From: Loktanella gaetbuli
Lineage (GTDB): Bacteria; Pseudomonadota; Alphaproteobacteria; Rhodobacterales; Rhodobacteraceae
Assembly: GCF_020531945.1 (NCBI RefSeq)
Contig: NZ_JAJATZ010000003.1
Coordinates: 62,001 to 126,000 of the forward strand
Length of the DNA stretch: 64,000 nucleotides
Reading direction: 5' to 3'
The translations under genes and the position numbers were made by a program. Shown here piece by piece: positions 8,592-17,468 of this stretch. Position 1 is the stretch's first letter. Each line of letters starts with the position of its first letter. Below the pieces are notes generated by a model. That model searched no databases, was not told the DNA's origin, and saw only the letters and a list, made by a program, of their open reading frames with translations.

Positions 8592-9596
8592 ATGACACTG
8601 ACACGCCGCACTTTGATAGCCGGAGCCGCTGCCCTGACAGCCTTGCCACTGCGCGCGCAGACACAGCCTTGGCAGGCTGTGCTGGACCGCGCGGCCAGCT
8701 ATGACCAGCTGCATGCCATGGCAATCCATCAGGAAGGCAGGCAGGTGCTGTCGCAGGCGTTTCGCGGCCCCGCCGTCGGGCGTATCGTGCCGATCAAGTC
8801 GGTGTCGAAGACCATCGTCGCGGCCCTGACCGGTGCAGCCCTTGATCGGGGCGAGATCGCGAGCCTGGACGCCACATTGGCTGACATCGCGCCGGGGCTG
8901 ATCCCCACAGGTGCCGCCGACGGCGTGGGGCAGATCACGGTGGGCAACCTCGTGACCATGCAGGCGGGTCTGGAACGCACATCTGGCGGGAACTATGGCG
9001 GCTGGATCGCCAGTCGCGACTGGGTCGCGGATGCGCTGCAACGCCCCTTTGTCGCGACGCCCGGCAGCAGCATGCAATATTCCACCGGCAGCTTTCACAT
9101 TCTGGGCGCCGTCCTGTCGCAAGTCTCAGAACAAAGCCTGCTGACCCTCGCCCAGCGCCGTCTAGGTGACCCATTGGGGATCGAGGTGCCTGCATGGACC
9201 CGCGATCCGCAGGGCCGCTATCTGGGCGGGAACGAGATGGGCCTGACCCTGCCCGCAATGGTGCGGTTCGGTGAGATGTATCGTATAGGCGGGACATGGA
9301 ATGGCAATCAGGTGCTGAGCACCGACTGGGTCGATCGGTCGTTCCAGCCACGCACACGGTCGCAGTTTTCTGGCCTGGCCTATGGCTACGGTTGGTTCCT
9401 GGGGGAATCGGGGGGCGACCGCTATGCGCTGGCGCGGGGCTATGGCGGTCAGATCATCTGCGTCGTTCCCAGCCTCAATCTGACCGTGGCCATCACGTCG
9501 GACCCCATGCGGCCTGCCCGCAGCGACGGCTATTTCGGCGACCTGATGCGCCTGCTGGATCAGGACATCCTGCCAGCTGCGCGCGCCGCAGCCTAG
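8592..9596 (+). CDS. Serine hydrolase, class C beta-lactamase/DD-peptidase-like family
   Basis: A 334-residue exported hydrolase. The N-terminus TRRTLIAGAAALTALPLRAQ resembles a twin-arginine or Sec signal peptide. The catalytic SxxK tetrad is SVSK at residues 70-73, the second motif is YST at 163-165, and a glycine-rich GYGG segment near the C-terminus corresponds to the third motif. The family includes penicillin-binding esterases, carboxypeptidases and 6-aminohexanoate-dimer hydrolases. The substrate here is unknown, and nothing suggests a resistance role. Confidence 0.85.
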   Translation: MTLTRRTLIAGAAALTALPLRAQTQPWQAVLDRAASYDQLHAMAIHQEGRQVLSQAFRGPAVGRIVPIKSVSKTIVAALTGAALDRGEIASLDATLADIAPGLIPTGAADGVGQITVGNLVTMQAGLERTSGGNYGGWIASRDWVADALQRPFVATPGSSMQYSTGSFHILGAVLSQVSEQSLLTLAQRRLGDPLGIEVPAWTRDPQGRYLGGNEMGLTLPAMVRFGEMYRIGGTWNGNQVLSTDWVDRSFQPRTRSQFSGLAYGYGWFLGESGGDRYALARGYGGQIICVVPSLNLTVAITSDPMRPARSDGYFGDLMRLLDQDILPAARAAA

Positions 9597-10474
9597 ACCG
9601 GCGGCGGCACTGTCGCCTGTTTGCTGATCTGAACGGCAAGGATGCCCGCCGCGATCACGGCGACCCCCAGCACATCGGCAGGGCCGATCTTTTCTCCCAG
9701 CAGGATGGCGGCGATGACCACGCCCAGAAATGGGTTCAGGAAATGGAATGTCGACGCCTTGACCGCGCCGATGCGCCCCACCAGCGCGAACCAGACCAGT
9801 GTCGCCAGCACGCCCGGCACCAGCACGGTATAGCCAAAGGCAAGCCCCAGACGCCAGTTCATGTCGATGACCGGTGTCTCGAACAGGGCGGCAGGGATTG
9901 CACAGCAGATGAACCCGACAAACATTTGCAAACCGACGATCATCATCAGGTTGCCACCCGATGATGCGCCCGCGACCGCCAGCGTCGCCACGGTGATCGA
10001 CACCGCAGCCAGGGCACACAGCATCATGCCGAACGGATCGCTGCCTGCACCCAGTCGCGCCGACATGATGATCGCAACACCCGCAAATCCGGCCAACAGG
10101 CCAGCCACACCCAACACAGGCAAACGCCTACCAAAGATCAACCATCCGGCCAGCGCCACCAGCAGTGGCATCGTCGAGGCCATGATCGATGCCAGCGACG
10201 CCTCGACCGTTTGCATGGCGACGAAATTCATACCCAGATAAAGCGCGTTCTGGCAGACACCAAAGATGATGACACCGCGCCATTGCTGCCGGGTCAGGCG
10301 CATCCGCTGGCCCATAGCCAGCGCAATGCCGACAGCCACGATACCGGACATCAGGAACCGGGCCGCGAGGGCGGTCAGCGGTGGTGCGTATTCCACGATG
10401 ATCCGGGCCGAGGTAAAGGCCGACGACCACATCGCGGCAAAGGCTACTCCCATCACCAACGCCTTGATATCCAT
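9593..10474 (-). CDS. EamA/DMT-family transporter
   Basis: About 293 residues with ten hydrophobic helices arranged as two repeats of the EamA domain, the drug/metabolite transporter architecture. The start is placed at the ATG that opens MDIKALVMGVAFAAMW; a GTG further upstream is in frame but would run through the HU terminator. It ends four bases into the convergent serine hydrolase gene. The substrate is not predictable. Confidence 0.82.
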   Translation of the reverse strand: MDIKALVMGVAFAAMWSSAFTSARIIVEYAPPLTALAARFLMSGIVAVGIALAMGQRMRLTRQQWRGVIIFGVCQNALYLGMNFVAMQTVEASLASIMASTMPLLVALAGWLIFGRRLPVLGVAGLLAGFAGVAIIMSARLGAGSDPFGMMLCALAAVSITVATLAVAGASSGGNLMMIVGLQMFVGFICCAIPAALFETPVIDMNWRLGLAFGYTVLVPGVLATLVWFALVGRIGAVKASTFHFLNPFLGVVIAAILLGEKIGPADVLGVAVIAAGILAVQISKQATVPPPV

Positions 10475-10490
10475 CGCTACAATCCAAACA

Positions 10491-10516
10491 AAAAGGGCCG
10501 CCCAAAGGCGACCCTC
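10491..10516 (-). terminator. Rho-independent terminator of the HU gene
   Basis: On the minus strand AGGGTCGCC and GGCGGCCCT pair around a TTTG loop (one G-U pair) and are followed by TTTTTGTTT. It lies about 25 bases after the HU stop and just before the EamA transporter start, separating the two units. Confidence 0.75.
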
Positions 10517-10541
10517 TCCGACATCCACACAAGATGCAAGA

Positions 10542-10832
10542 TCAGCCGTTCACGCTGTCCTTGAGTGCCTTTGCGATCGTCATCTTGACGACCTTGTCGG
10601 CCTCTTTCTTCATCTGCTCGCCGGTGGCGGGGTTGCGCACCATCCGCTCCGGACGCTCGCGGCAGTAGATCTTGCCAACGCCCGGCAGGGTCACGGCACC
10701 GCCAGCAGAAACTTCTTCGGTGATGATATCGGTCACGGCCTCGAGAGCAGCTGTTGCCGTCTTCTTGTCTGTGTCCAGCTTCTCGGACAGCTTGGTCACG
10801 AGCTGTGCCTTGGTCAGCGGTTTGGTTGCCAT
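10542..10832 (-). CDS. hup: HU-family DNA-binding protein
   Basis: A 96-residue histone-like protein. It has the N-terminal helical dimerisation part (TKAQLVTKLSEKLDTDKKTA) and the basic arm region with RPERMVRNPATGE, ending in a lysine-rich helix. A strong GGAGGAAAA precedes the ATG at 10832. It is monocistronic, with a terminator downstream. An inverted repeat (CCCCC / GGGGG around 10856-10872) in its leader could form a small hairpin in the 5' untranslated region. Confidence 0.93.
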   Translation of the reverse strand: MATKPLTKAQLVTKLSEKLDTDKKTATAALEAVTDIITEEVSAGGAVTLPGVGKIYCRERPERMVRNPATGEQMKKEADKVVKMTIAKALKDSVNG

Positions 10833-10977
10833 GATGGTTTTCCTCCGGTTGAACCCCCTCTTGTTGGGGGCATTTCGCATCAATTCACGTAATGTTGTGG
10901 TAGACCACAACGAATAGTGCGGGCTGGCAAGCCCCAAAAGCATACTTTGGGCATATTTTTAAGGGTTTTCGGCACTT

Positions 10978-12453
10978 TTACAGGAATGCGGTCTCTTCGA
11001 ACGACCGCAATTTACGGCTATGAATGCGTTCCAGCGGCATATCGCGCAGTTTTTCCATCGCCCGGATACCGATCATCAGGTGATTTGCGACCTGCCCGCG
11101 ATAGAAATCAGACGCCATGCCCGGCAATTTCAGCTCTCCGTGCAGCGGTTTGTCACTGACGCACAAAAGCGTGCCATAGGGCACGCGGAACCGAAAACCG
11201 TTGGCCGCGATCGTAGCGCTTTCCATATCTAGTGCCACGGCGCGCGACTGCGACAGCCGCTGTACCGGGCCGGAATGGTCGCGTAGTTCCCAGTTGCGGT
11301 TGTCGATCGTGGCGACCGTGCCGGTCCGCATGATGCGTTTCAGCTCATAGCCTTCTAGCTTGGTGACTTCTTCGACGGCGTCTTCCAGCGCGATCTGGAT
11401 TTCAGCCAGCGCCGGGATGGGCACCCAGACCGGCAGATCGTCGTCCAGCACGTGATCCTCGCGCAGATAGGCATGGGCCAGGACGAAATCGCCCAATCGC
11501 TGCGAATTACGCAATCCAGCGCAATGGCCGACCATCAACCAGGCGTGCGGACGCAACACGGCGATATGGTCCGTCGCTGTTTTCGCGTTTGACGGCCCAA
11601 CGCCGATGTTCACCAGCGTGATGCCTGCGCCATGTTTGCGCTTGAGGTGGTAGGTCGGCATCTGCGGGGTTTTGGCGGTTGAGGGTAGTGGCGTATCGGG
11701 ATCGATAATGATCGCATTTCCCGGCCCGACAAAGGCGGTGTAGCCGCTGTTCGGATCGGCCAGCATCAGTCGGGCGTAGGCCTCGAATTCCTCGACATAG
11801 AACTGATAGTTGGTGAAGAGGACGTGATTCTGAAAATGCCCCGCGTCCGTCGCCGTGTAATGCGACAGGCGTGCGAGCGAATAATCGATCCGCTGCGCTG
11901 TAAATGGTGCGAGCGGGCGGGCGCCATCGGGATACAAAAATCCGCCACCGTTCACGATATCGTCGTGCGTCACCGCCAGATCAGGCACGTCAAAGACGTC
12001 GCGCAACTGAAAATCGGCGGCACCATCCTGCGGCACGGTAATGCTCTCGTCGCGGGCGACGGCAAAATGCACGGGCATCGGCGTTGATGATGCACCAACC
12101 GTGACGGCAACATCGTGGTTTTTTATCAGCAGACCAAGTTGCTGTTCGAGATAGTGCCGAAACAGGTCTGGCCGGGTGATGGTCGTGGCGTAGCTGCCAG
12201 GTTCCGCCACGTGACCATAGGCCAGCCTGCTGTCCATCCGGGCGTGACTGGTCGTCGTCAGGCGCACCTCCGGATAAAACGCGCGATAGCTGTGATCGGC
12301 GGCACCCGTGTTCAGCATGTGCTGAAAGGCGTCGGTCAGAAATCCGGCAGCGGCGTCGTATAAGTCGCACAGACGCGCCACAGCCGCGGCTGGATCGGTA
12401 AATGCCGCTGCGTCTGGCACGTCTGGGGTCCGCAAGGGCAAGGGTCGTGTCAT
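10978..12453 (-). CDS. amn: AMP nucleosidase
   Basis: A 491-residue protein with the length and layout of AMP nucleosidase, which splits AMP to adenine and ribose 5-phosphate. The N-terminal half carries the AMP-specific region (YPEVRLTTTSHARMDSRLAYG). The C-terminal half is the purine nucleoside phosphorylase-like domain, with VNIGVGPSNAKTATDHIAVL, VGHCAGLRNSQRLGDFVLA and the MESATIAANGFRFRVPYGTLL stretch near the active-site Glu/Asp. The ATG at 12453 has GGAGG seven bases upstream; an ATG ten codons earlier lacks one. Confidence 0.88.
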   Translation of the reverse strand: MTRPLPLRTPDVPDAAAFTDPAAAVARLCDLYDAAAGFLTDAFQHMLNTGAADHSYRAFYPEVRLTTTSHARMDSRLAYGHVAEPGSYATTITRPDLFRHYLEQQLGLLIKNHDVAVTVGASSTPMPVHFAVARDESITVPQDGAADFQLRDVFDVPDLAVTHDDIVNGGGFLYPDGARPLAPFTAQRIDYSLARLSHYTATDAGHFQNHVLFTNYQFYVEEFEAYARLMLADPNSGYTAFVGPGNAIIIDPDTPLPSTAKTPQMPTYHLKRKHGAGITLVNIGVGPSNAKTATDHIAVLRPHAWLMVGHCAGLRNSQRLGDFVLAHAYLREDHVLDDDLPVWVPIPALAEIQIALEDAVEEVTKLEGYELKRIMRTGTVATIDNRNWELRDHSGPVQRLSQSRAVALDMESATIAANGFRFRVPYGTLLCVSDKPLHGELKLPGMASDFYRGQVANHLMIGIRAMEKLRDMPLERIHSRKLRSFEETAFL

Positions 12454-12565
12454 GGAAGGGCCTCCGCCGTTGGTTTGGTCCATTCAAGCGCACCACGCCT
12501 AGCAGCACAATATTTCAAGCGGGTGACGGGATACGGCATACCCCGCCCGCGCGGCTGCAAAAGCC

Positions 12566-13045
12566 CTAGAGCTTGTGAATTTCCAGCGGTTTCTGATCCG
12601 GGTTCAGGCGCACGACCGTCAGGTTCAGCGCCCCGGCAACGGTCACCCACAAAAGGTACGGCACGAATGCAAGACCCGCCCAGAGATCCAGCATCAGATG
12701 CGTCACGGTCGCCCCAAACACCGACAGCCACAGGCCAGCCATGATGATCAGCGAGGCGCGCCAGTGCCGCAGGCCGAAAAATACCGGTGTCCACAGCGTG
12801 TTGAACGCGATCTGCGCGGCCCAGAACGCCATCGCCAGACCGGCACCGGGAATCATCGCAACCCGCGCACCCGCGAACGCGATCAACAGATAGATGCTGG
12901 TCCACATCACCGGAAAGGCCCAGTTCGGCGGGGTCCAGGCAGGTTTGTTCAGTTTCTGATACCATTCACCGGTCGGAAACATCGCCCCGGTGGTGCCGGC
13001 CGCGAACGTGGCGGCAAGGAAAACGAAAAACAAGAACGTGGTCAT
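12566..13045 (-). CDS. tspO: TspO/MBR-family tryptophan-rich sensory protein
   Basis: A 159-residue membrane protein with five predicted helices and the family motifs WYQKLNKPAWTPPNWAFPVMW near residue 32 and FNTLWTPVFFG near 85, rich in Trp and Pro. TspO binds porphyrins. In Rhodobacter sphaeroides it lowers photosynthesis gene expression in response to oxygen, acting upstream of PpsR. Here it sits just downstream of crtB-crtI on the same strand, which fits a link with pigment synthesis. The ATG at 13045 fits better than the upstream GTG. Confidence 0.92.
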   Translation of the reverse strand: MTTFLFFVFLAATFAAGTTGAMFPTGEWYQKLNKPAWTPPNWAFPVMWTSIYLLIAFAGARVAMIPGAGLAMAFWAAQIAFNTLWTPVFFGLRHWRASLIIMAGLWLSVFGATVTHLMLDLWAGLAFVPYLLWVTVAGALNLTVVRLNPDQKPLEIHKL

Positions 13046-13078
13046 GGTGGGCACCTTTCGGGCTGCAATGACCCTTAC

Positions 13079-14101
13079 CTATGCGCTTTGACCGCCGTTT
13101 CCATGACTCATTTCACGGGCCGACAAATCGGCCAGCGTATTCAGCACGGATGTCATGCGACGCCGCGCTGGCTGGCCTTGACGGGCTGCATCAACCAAGA
13201 ACGTGACCTCTGGCAGCGGGTCGGCATAAATCAGGGCAGACCGCGGCATGACCCCTGCCCCCAGCGCACGCACCCCAGCCTGACCGATCCACACCAGTTT
13301 CTGGGCGCGCGAGGTATGCGCGCGATGCCCGATGGAATCATAGCCTTGGCGTGTGACCTGATCGCCGATCCCGGCATAGATCAGTCGCGCGGCCCAGATT
13401 CCCAAACGTGCCTGGCGCGGCAGACCGCTGATCCCAGCTTCGGACCGACGATAGAGGTGATCCGCCTCGCGCAGCAGCGCCTTTGTCATGGCGCGCACCT
13501 GTGGCGTGGGGTGCGGATCAGCCAAAAAGGCGTCAGCATCCATGCCGTGGCCCGCCAGCCAATCGGTCGGCAGGTAGATGCGGCCCGCACGGGCATCCTC
13601 GCCTACGTCGCGGGCGATGTTGGTCAATTGCATCGCAACGCCCAGATCACAGGCCCGCGCCAGCGTATCGGCACAGCGCACCCGCATCAGAACGCACATC
13701 ATGGCACCCACAGCACTGGCCACCCGCGCCGAATAGGCCCGCACGTCCGACAGCGTTGCATAGCGTCGTTCCTGCGCGTCCCAGGCCAAACCTTCGAGCA
13801 GGGCATCAGGCAGCGCGCGTGGCATGTCGTATTCCGCGATGATCGCGGCAAAGGCACGGTCCTCTGGTGCGTCCAGCGGCGTGCCTGCATAGGCAAGGTC
13901 CAGCCGGTCCCGCAGGCGCAGCACGGCAGCGGTCTTGTTGTTGCCTTCGTCCACTTCGTCATCCGCGAGGCGGCAAAAGGCGTAAAGCGCCAAGGCCGGG
14001 TCCCGCACATTTGCAGGCAGCAGTTTCGAGGCCGCGTGAAACGAAAGAGAGCCCGTACGGATCACCTCGCGGCAGTGGGCCAGATCATCGGGGCGGATCA
14101 T
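13079..14101 (-). CDS. crtB: Phytoene synthase
   Basis: A 340-residue squalene/phytoene synthase that condenses two geranylgeranyl diphosphates to phytoene. It has both aspartate-rich motifs: DDEVD at residues 47-51 in YAFCRLADDEVDEG, and NIARDVGED in the second half. Its ATG overlaps the crtI stop by four bases (ATGA), the usual crtI-crtB coupling of Rhodobacteraceae. Confidence 0.95.
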   Translation of the reverse strand: MIRPDDLAHCREVIRTGSLSFHAASKLLPANVRDPALALYAFCRLADDEVDEGNNKTAAVLRLRDRLDLAYAGTPLDAPEDRAFAAIIAEYDMPRALPDALLEGLAWDAQERRYATLSDVRAYSARVASAVGAMMCVLMRVRCADTLARACDLGVAMQLTNIARDVGEDARAGRIYLPTDWLAGHGMDADAFLADPHPTPQVRAMTKALLREADHLYRRSEAGISGLPRQARLGIWAARLIYAGIGDQVTRQGYDSIGHRAHTSRAQKLVWIGQAGVRALGAGVMPRSALIYADPLPEVTFLVDAARQGQPARRRMTSVLNTLADLSAREMSHGNGGQSA

Positions 14102-15642
14102 TCGGCGGCCATTTTGTGGATAACGGGCATCGGCGCATCGGGCACCAGCTTGCCCAGCACCTCGGCGCTGGACACGACACCGGGCACGCCTGCGCCCGGA
14201 TGTGTGCCTGCCCCGACGAGGAACAGGCCCTTGGCCTCTTCGCTCACGTTATGAGGGCGAAAGTATGCAGATTGCAGAATGCGTGGTTCCAGCGAAAAAC
14301 CGGACCCGTTGGGCGACAGATAACGATCGCGGAAATCCTCGGGCGTGTAGATCAGGTCAGTCGTGATGTGGTCACGAAAACCCGGGATCAGACCATCCAG
14401 CACATCTGCCACCTTGTCGCGGTAGCGCAGCTTTTCTGCCTGCCAGTCGACCGGATTGGCGTGCCCCAGATGCGGCACGGGCGACAACGCGTAAAAGGTA
14501 TCATCGCCCGCAGGTGCGACCGACGGATCGGTCACGGACGGCCTGTGGACATAAAGAGACATGTCGTCAGCCAGCTTGCCCTTGATAAAGATATCCTTGA
14601 GCAGCGGGCCGTAACGCGGCCCGGACAGGATCGTGTGATGCCCCGCGTCGGGCCACATGCCGGCGGTGCCCTTGGTCCCGAAATACCAGACGAACAAACC
14701 CATGGACCAGCGGCGGTTCTGCACCTTTTTCGCGGTCCAACGGCTGCGCGGCGCGTCTTTCATCAGCGTGCTGTAGGTATGGCCTGCGTCAGCATTGCTG
14801 ACCACCAAGGGCGCGGCCAGCCGTTCGCCACCCTTGAGCGTGATGCCTTTTGCGGCACCATTCGCTACATCAACGCGGTCAACCTCTGTGCCCAGCCGGA
14901 TCGCACCGCCCTGTTCGCGTATTACCTTTGCCATGGCGTCGGCCATCGCCTGCACACCGCCCATCGCGTAGTGAACGCCATATTCCTTTTCCAGATAACT
15001 GACGAGCGCATACATCGATGTCACGTTGTTCGGATCACCACCGATGAACAGCGGATGAAACGACAATGCCATGCGCAGGCGATCATCCTTGACCCGCGAT
15101 TTTGCCATGGCGTGAATCGAACGATCGGCGCGGAGCCATGCGAACTGCGGCAGAACCTTGATCGTGTCCCAGACACGGTGCATCGGCTTGGCGACCATCC
15201 CCTCGAACCCGAGCTTGTAGCGGGCGTGACTGTCGCGCAGAAAACGGTGGTAGCCCTTGACGTCGCGCGGCGACAGCCGGGCAACCTCGGCGGCCATGTC
15301 GTCCGTGTCGCCGTTCACCCGGAACCGCGATCCATCAGGCCAACGGATCGTATAGAACGGATCGAGCGGCTTCAGCGTCACGTCGCGATGAAAATCGCGC
15401 CCGCAAGCGGCCCAAAGCTTTTCATAGACATGCGGCACCGTGACGATGGTTGGCCCAAGGTCAAAGCGGTGGCCGTCTTGCGTGACGGATGACCCCCGCC
15501 CCCCGACCCGGTCAAGGCGGTCCACGACCGTCACGACATAGCCCTTGGCCCCCAGCCGCATTGCCGCCGCAAGGCCACCAAGGCCCGCACCGACAACAAT
15601 CGCGCGCTGCGCCGTTTCCGAAGAAGAGTTGAGATCAAACAT
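14098..15642 (-). CDS. crtI: Phytoene desaturase
   Basis: A 514-residue FAD-dependent CrtI-type desaturase. It has the dinucleotide-binding GAGLGGLAAAMRLGAKG at residues 18-34, followed by the DRLDRVGGRGSS segment, and near the C-terminus the carotenoid desaturase signature around VGAGTHPGAGVPGVVSSAEV. In spheroidene pathways it makes neurosporene from phytoene. It starts 16 bases from a perfect PpsR-type palindrome and diverges from crtA. Confidence 0.95.
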   Translation of the reverse strand: MFDLNSSSETAQRAIVVGAGLGGLAAAMRLGAKGYVVTVVDRLDRVGGRGSSVTQDGHRFDLGPTIVTVPHVYEKLWAACGRDFHRDVTLKPLDPFYTIRWPDGSRFRVNGDTDDMAAEVARLSPRDVKGYHRFLRDSHARYKLGFEGMVAKPMHRVWDTIKVLPQFAWLRADRSIHAMAKSRVKDDRLRMALSFHPLFIGGDPNNVTSMYALVSYLEKEYGVHYAMGGVQAMADAMAKVIREQGGAIRLGTEVDRVDVANGAAKGITLKGGERLAAPLVVSNADAGHTYSTLMKDAPRSRWTAKKVQNRRWSMGLFVWYFGTKGTAGMWPDAGHHTILSGPRYGPLLKDIFIKGKLADDMSLYVHRPSVTDPSVAPAGDDTFYALSPVPHLGHANPVDWQAEKLRYRDKVADVLDGLIPGFRDHITTDLIYTPEDFRDRYLSPNGSGFSLEPRILQSAYFRPHNVSEEAKGLFLVGAGTHPGAGVPGVVSSAEVLGKLVPDAPMPVIHKMAAE

Positions 15643-15658
15643 GAATAAATGCTACATC

Positions 15659-15676
15659 TGTAAATCAAAGTTGACA
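15659..15676. promoter_or_regulatory. PpsR/CrtJ-type operator (crtI-proximal)
   Basis: Perfect TGT-N12-ACA palindrome in the crtI-crtA intergenic region, 17 bases upstream of the crtI start. PpsR is encoded in this window. With the second site 74 bases away, the pair fits the known cooperative, two-site binding of PpsR/CrtJ. Confidence 0.8.
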
Positions 15677-15732
15677 ATCATATCTTTCAGATCGGCAAAA
15701 ATCGAAAACCTTATTGCATTTCAACGCCAGAC

Positions 15733-15750
15733 TGTCAGACTTAGTTGACA
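15733..15750. promoter_or_regulatory. PpsR/CrtJ-type operator (crtA-proximal)
   Basis: A second perfect TGT-N12-ACA palindrome, 15 bases upstream of the crtA GTG and 74 bases (about seven helical turns) from the crtI-proximal site. The pair probably represses both divergent carotenoid/bacteriochlorophyll transcripts under oxygen or light. Confidence 0.8.
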
Positions 15751-15765
15751 CAACCCGAGTGAGCC

Positions 15766-16467
15766 GTGACCCAGACCGTCAGCCTTTCCCTGTATCGCTT
15801 TACCGGCGCGCGGACCCGATTCTGGGCCATGACGCAGATGGCACTGGCGCGTGGACCGTTGCGCCGCACACCAGGTATCGGATTTCACAAATTGTGCGGT
15901 GCAGGCGTCGGGCACGGTTTCAGTCCGACGTTGAACCCCGACACCATCGCCATCCTTGCCACATGGAACGACGAGGCGACGGCGCGCGAACAGACGCGGA
16001 CAGCGCCGGTCTTTGCCCGCTACGCCGACCGCGCAAGTGAGGATTATACAGTCCTGCTGCGCACCACATCAGCGCGTGGTGCCTGGTCGGGCGTCGCGCC
16101 GTTCACCACTGGCCCCGCGACCGACGGACCACTTGCGGCGCTCACAAGGGCGACGATCAAACCCAGCGTCCTGCGCCGCTTCTGGGGACGCGTGCCACGA
16201 CTGGACGACCTGATCGGCGGCGACCCGAATGTGACGTTCAAGATCGGGATCGGTGAAATCCCGATGCTGCATCAGGTCACATTTTCCGTCTGGCCCTCGC
16301 TTGATAGCATGAACGCATTCGCACGCACTGGTCCGCACGCAGAAGCCATTCGCGCCGTGCGCCAAGAAGGATGGTTTTCCGAAGAACTCTATGCCCGGTT
16401 CACCGTCTTGTCGGACCGCGGCACCTGGGGCGGCACCGCCCCGCTGAATTTGAAAGGCTCGCTATGA
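15766..16467 (+). CDS. crtA: Spheroidene monooxygenase
   Basis: A 233-residue CrtA, which introduces the 2-keto group that turns spheroidene into spheroidenone under oxic conditions. It shows the family opening VSLSLYRFTGARTRFWAMTQMALAR and the later segment GIGEIPMLHQVTFSVWPS. It starts at GTG 15766, as no ATG fits. It is first in crtA-bchI-bchD-bchO and overlaps bchI by ATGA. Confidence 0.93.
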   Translation: MTQTVSLSLYRFTGARTRFWAMTQMALARGPLRRTPGIGFHKLCGAGVGHGFSPTLNPDTIAILATWNDEATAREQTRTAPVFARYADRASEDYTVLLRTTSARGAWSGVAPFTTGPATDGPLAALTRATIKPSVLRRFWGRVPRLDDLIGGDPNVTFKIGIGEIPMLHQVTFSVWPSLDSMNAFARTGPHAEAIRAVRQEGWFSEELYARFTVLSDRGTWGGTAPLNLKGSL

Positions 16468-17468
16468 CCGCCCCCTTCCCGTTTTCCGCCATCGTCGGTC
16501 AGGACGAAATGAAACTGTCGATGATCCTGACGGCGATCGACCCATCCATCGGCGGCGTGCTGGTTTTCGGTGATCGCGGGACGGGCAAATCCACCGCCGT
16601 GCGCGCGCTGGCCGCATTGCTGCCGCCGATCAAGGTCGTGCAGGGATGCCCCGTCAATTCCGCATCAAAGGCCGATGTGCCCGATTGGGCGCGCGGCGCT
16701 GGTGAGGATCTGGTCGAGGTGCCGACCCCTGTCGTGGACCTGCCGCTGGGCGCGTCAGAGGACCGCGTGACTGGCGCGCTGGATATCGAACGGGCGCTGG
16801 GCGCGGGTGAACGCGCGTTCCAGCCCGGCCTGCTGGCACGTGCGAATCGGGGCTATCTCTATATCGACGAGGTCAACCTGCTGGAGGATCACATCGTCGA
16901 CCTTTTGCTGGACGTGGCGCAATCAGGCCGCAATCTGGTGGAACGTGACGGTCTCTCGATCAGCCATCCCGCGCGGTTCGTCCTGGTCGGGTCCGGCAAC
17001 CCCGAAGAAGGCGAATTGCGCCCGCAACTGCTGGACCGGTTCGGTCTGTCGGTCGAGGTTGCCAGCCCCAAGGACATCGACACCCGGATCGAGGTCGTCC
17101 GCCGCCGTGACGCCTATGACAACGACAACGCGGCATTCATGCTGCGCTGGCAGGCAGAGGATGCGGGCGTGCGCGACCGCATCCTGACGGCCCGGGGCGC
17201 ATTGAAGAAGCTGAAAACGCCGGACAGCGCCCTGCGTGACGTGGCCGAACTGTGCCTCGCGCTGGGGTCTGATGGCCTGCGCGGTGAACTGACCCTGCTC
17301 AAGGCCGCGCGCGCCTATGCCGCCTGGCGAAACGACACCGCATTGACCCGCAGCCATATCAAGCATGTGTCTGCGATGGCCCTGCGCCACCGCCTGCGCC
17401 GCGATCCACTGGACGAGGCAGGATCAGGCGCGCGGGTCGGGCGCGTCGTGGCCGACGTCCTTGGCTGA
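16464..17468 (+). CDS. bchI: Magnesium chelatase ATPase subunit I
   Basis: A 334-residue AAA+ subunit that drives Mg2+ insertion into protoporphyrin IX together with BchD and BchH. Walker A is GDRGTGKS at residues 36-43 and Walker B is YIDEVNLL near 134; the arginine-finger and sensor segments (GSGNPEEGELRPQLLDRFG) follow. The start overlaps the crtA stop (ATGA), so crtA and bchI are co-translated. Confidence 0.97.
   Translation: MTAPFPFSAIVGQDEMKLSMILTAIDPSIGGVLVFGDRGTGKSTAVRALAALLPPIKVVQGCPVNSASKADVPDWARGAGEDLVEVPTPVVDLPLGASEDRVTGALDIERALGAGERAFQPGLLARANRGYLYIDEVNLLEDHIVDLLLDVAQSGRNLVERDGLSISHPARFVLVGSGNPEEGELRPQLLDRFGLSVEVASPKDIDTRIEVVRRRDAYDNDNAAFMLRWQAEDAGVRDRILTARGALKKLKTPDSALRDVAELCLALGSDGLRGELTLLKAARAYAAWRNDTALTRSHIKHVSAMALRHRLRRDPLDEAGSGARVGRVVADVLG

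Noticed and set aside
12575..15492. Two long plus-strand open frames (559 and 541 codons) across tspO, crtB and crtI
   Set aside because: These genes are certain on the minus strand by motifs and gene order; the plus frames show no motif.
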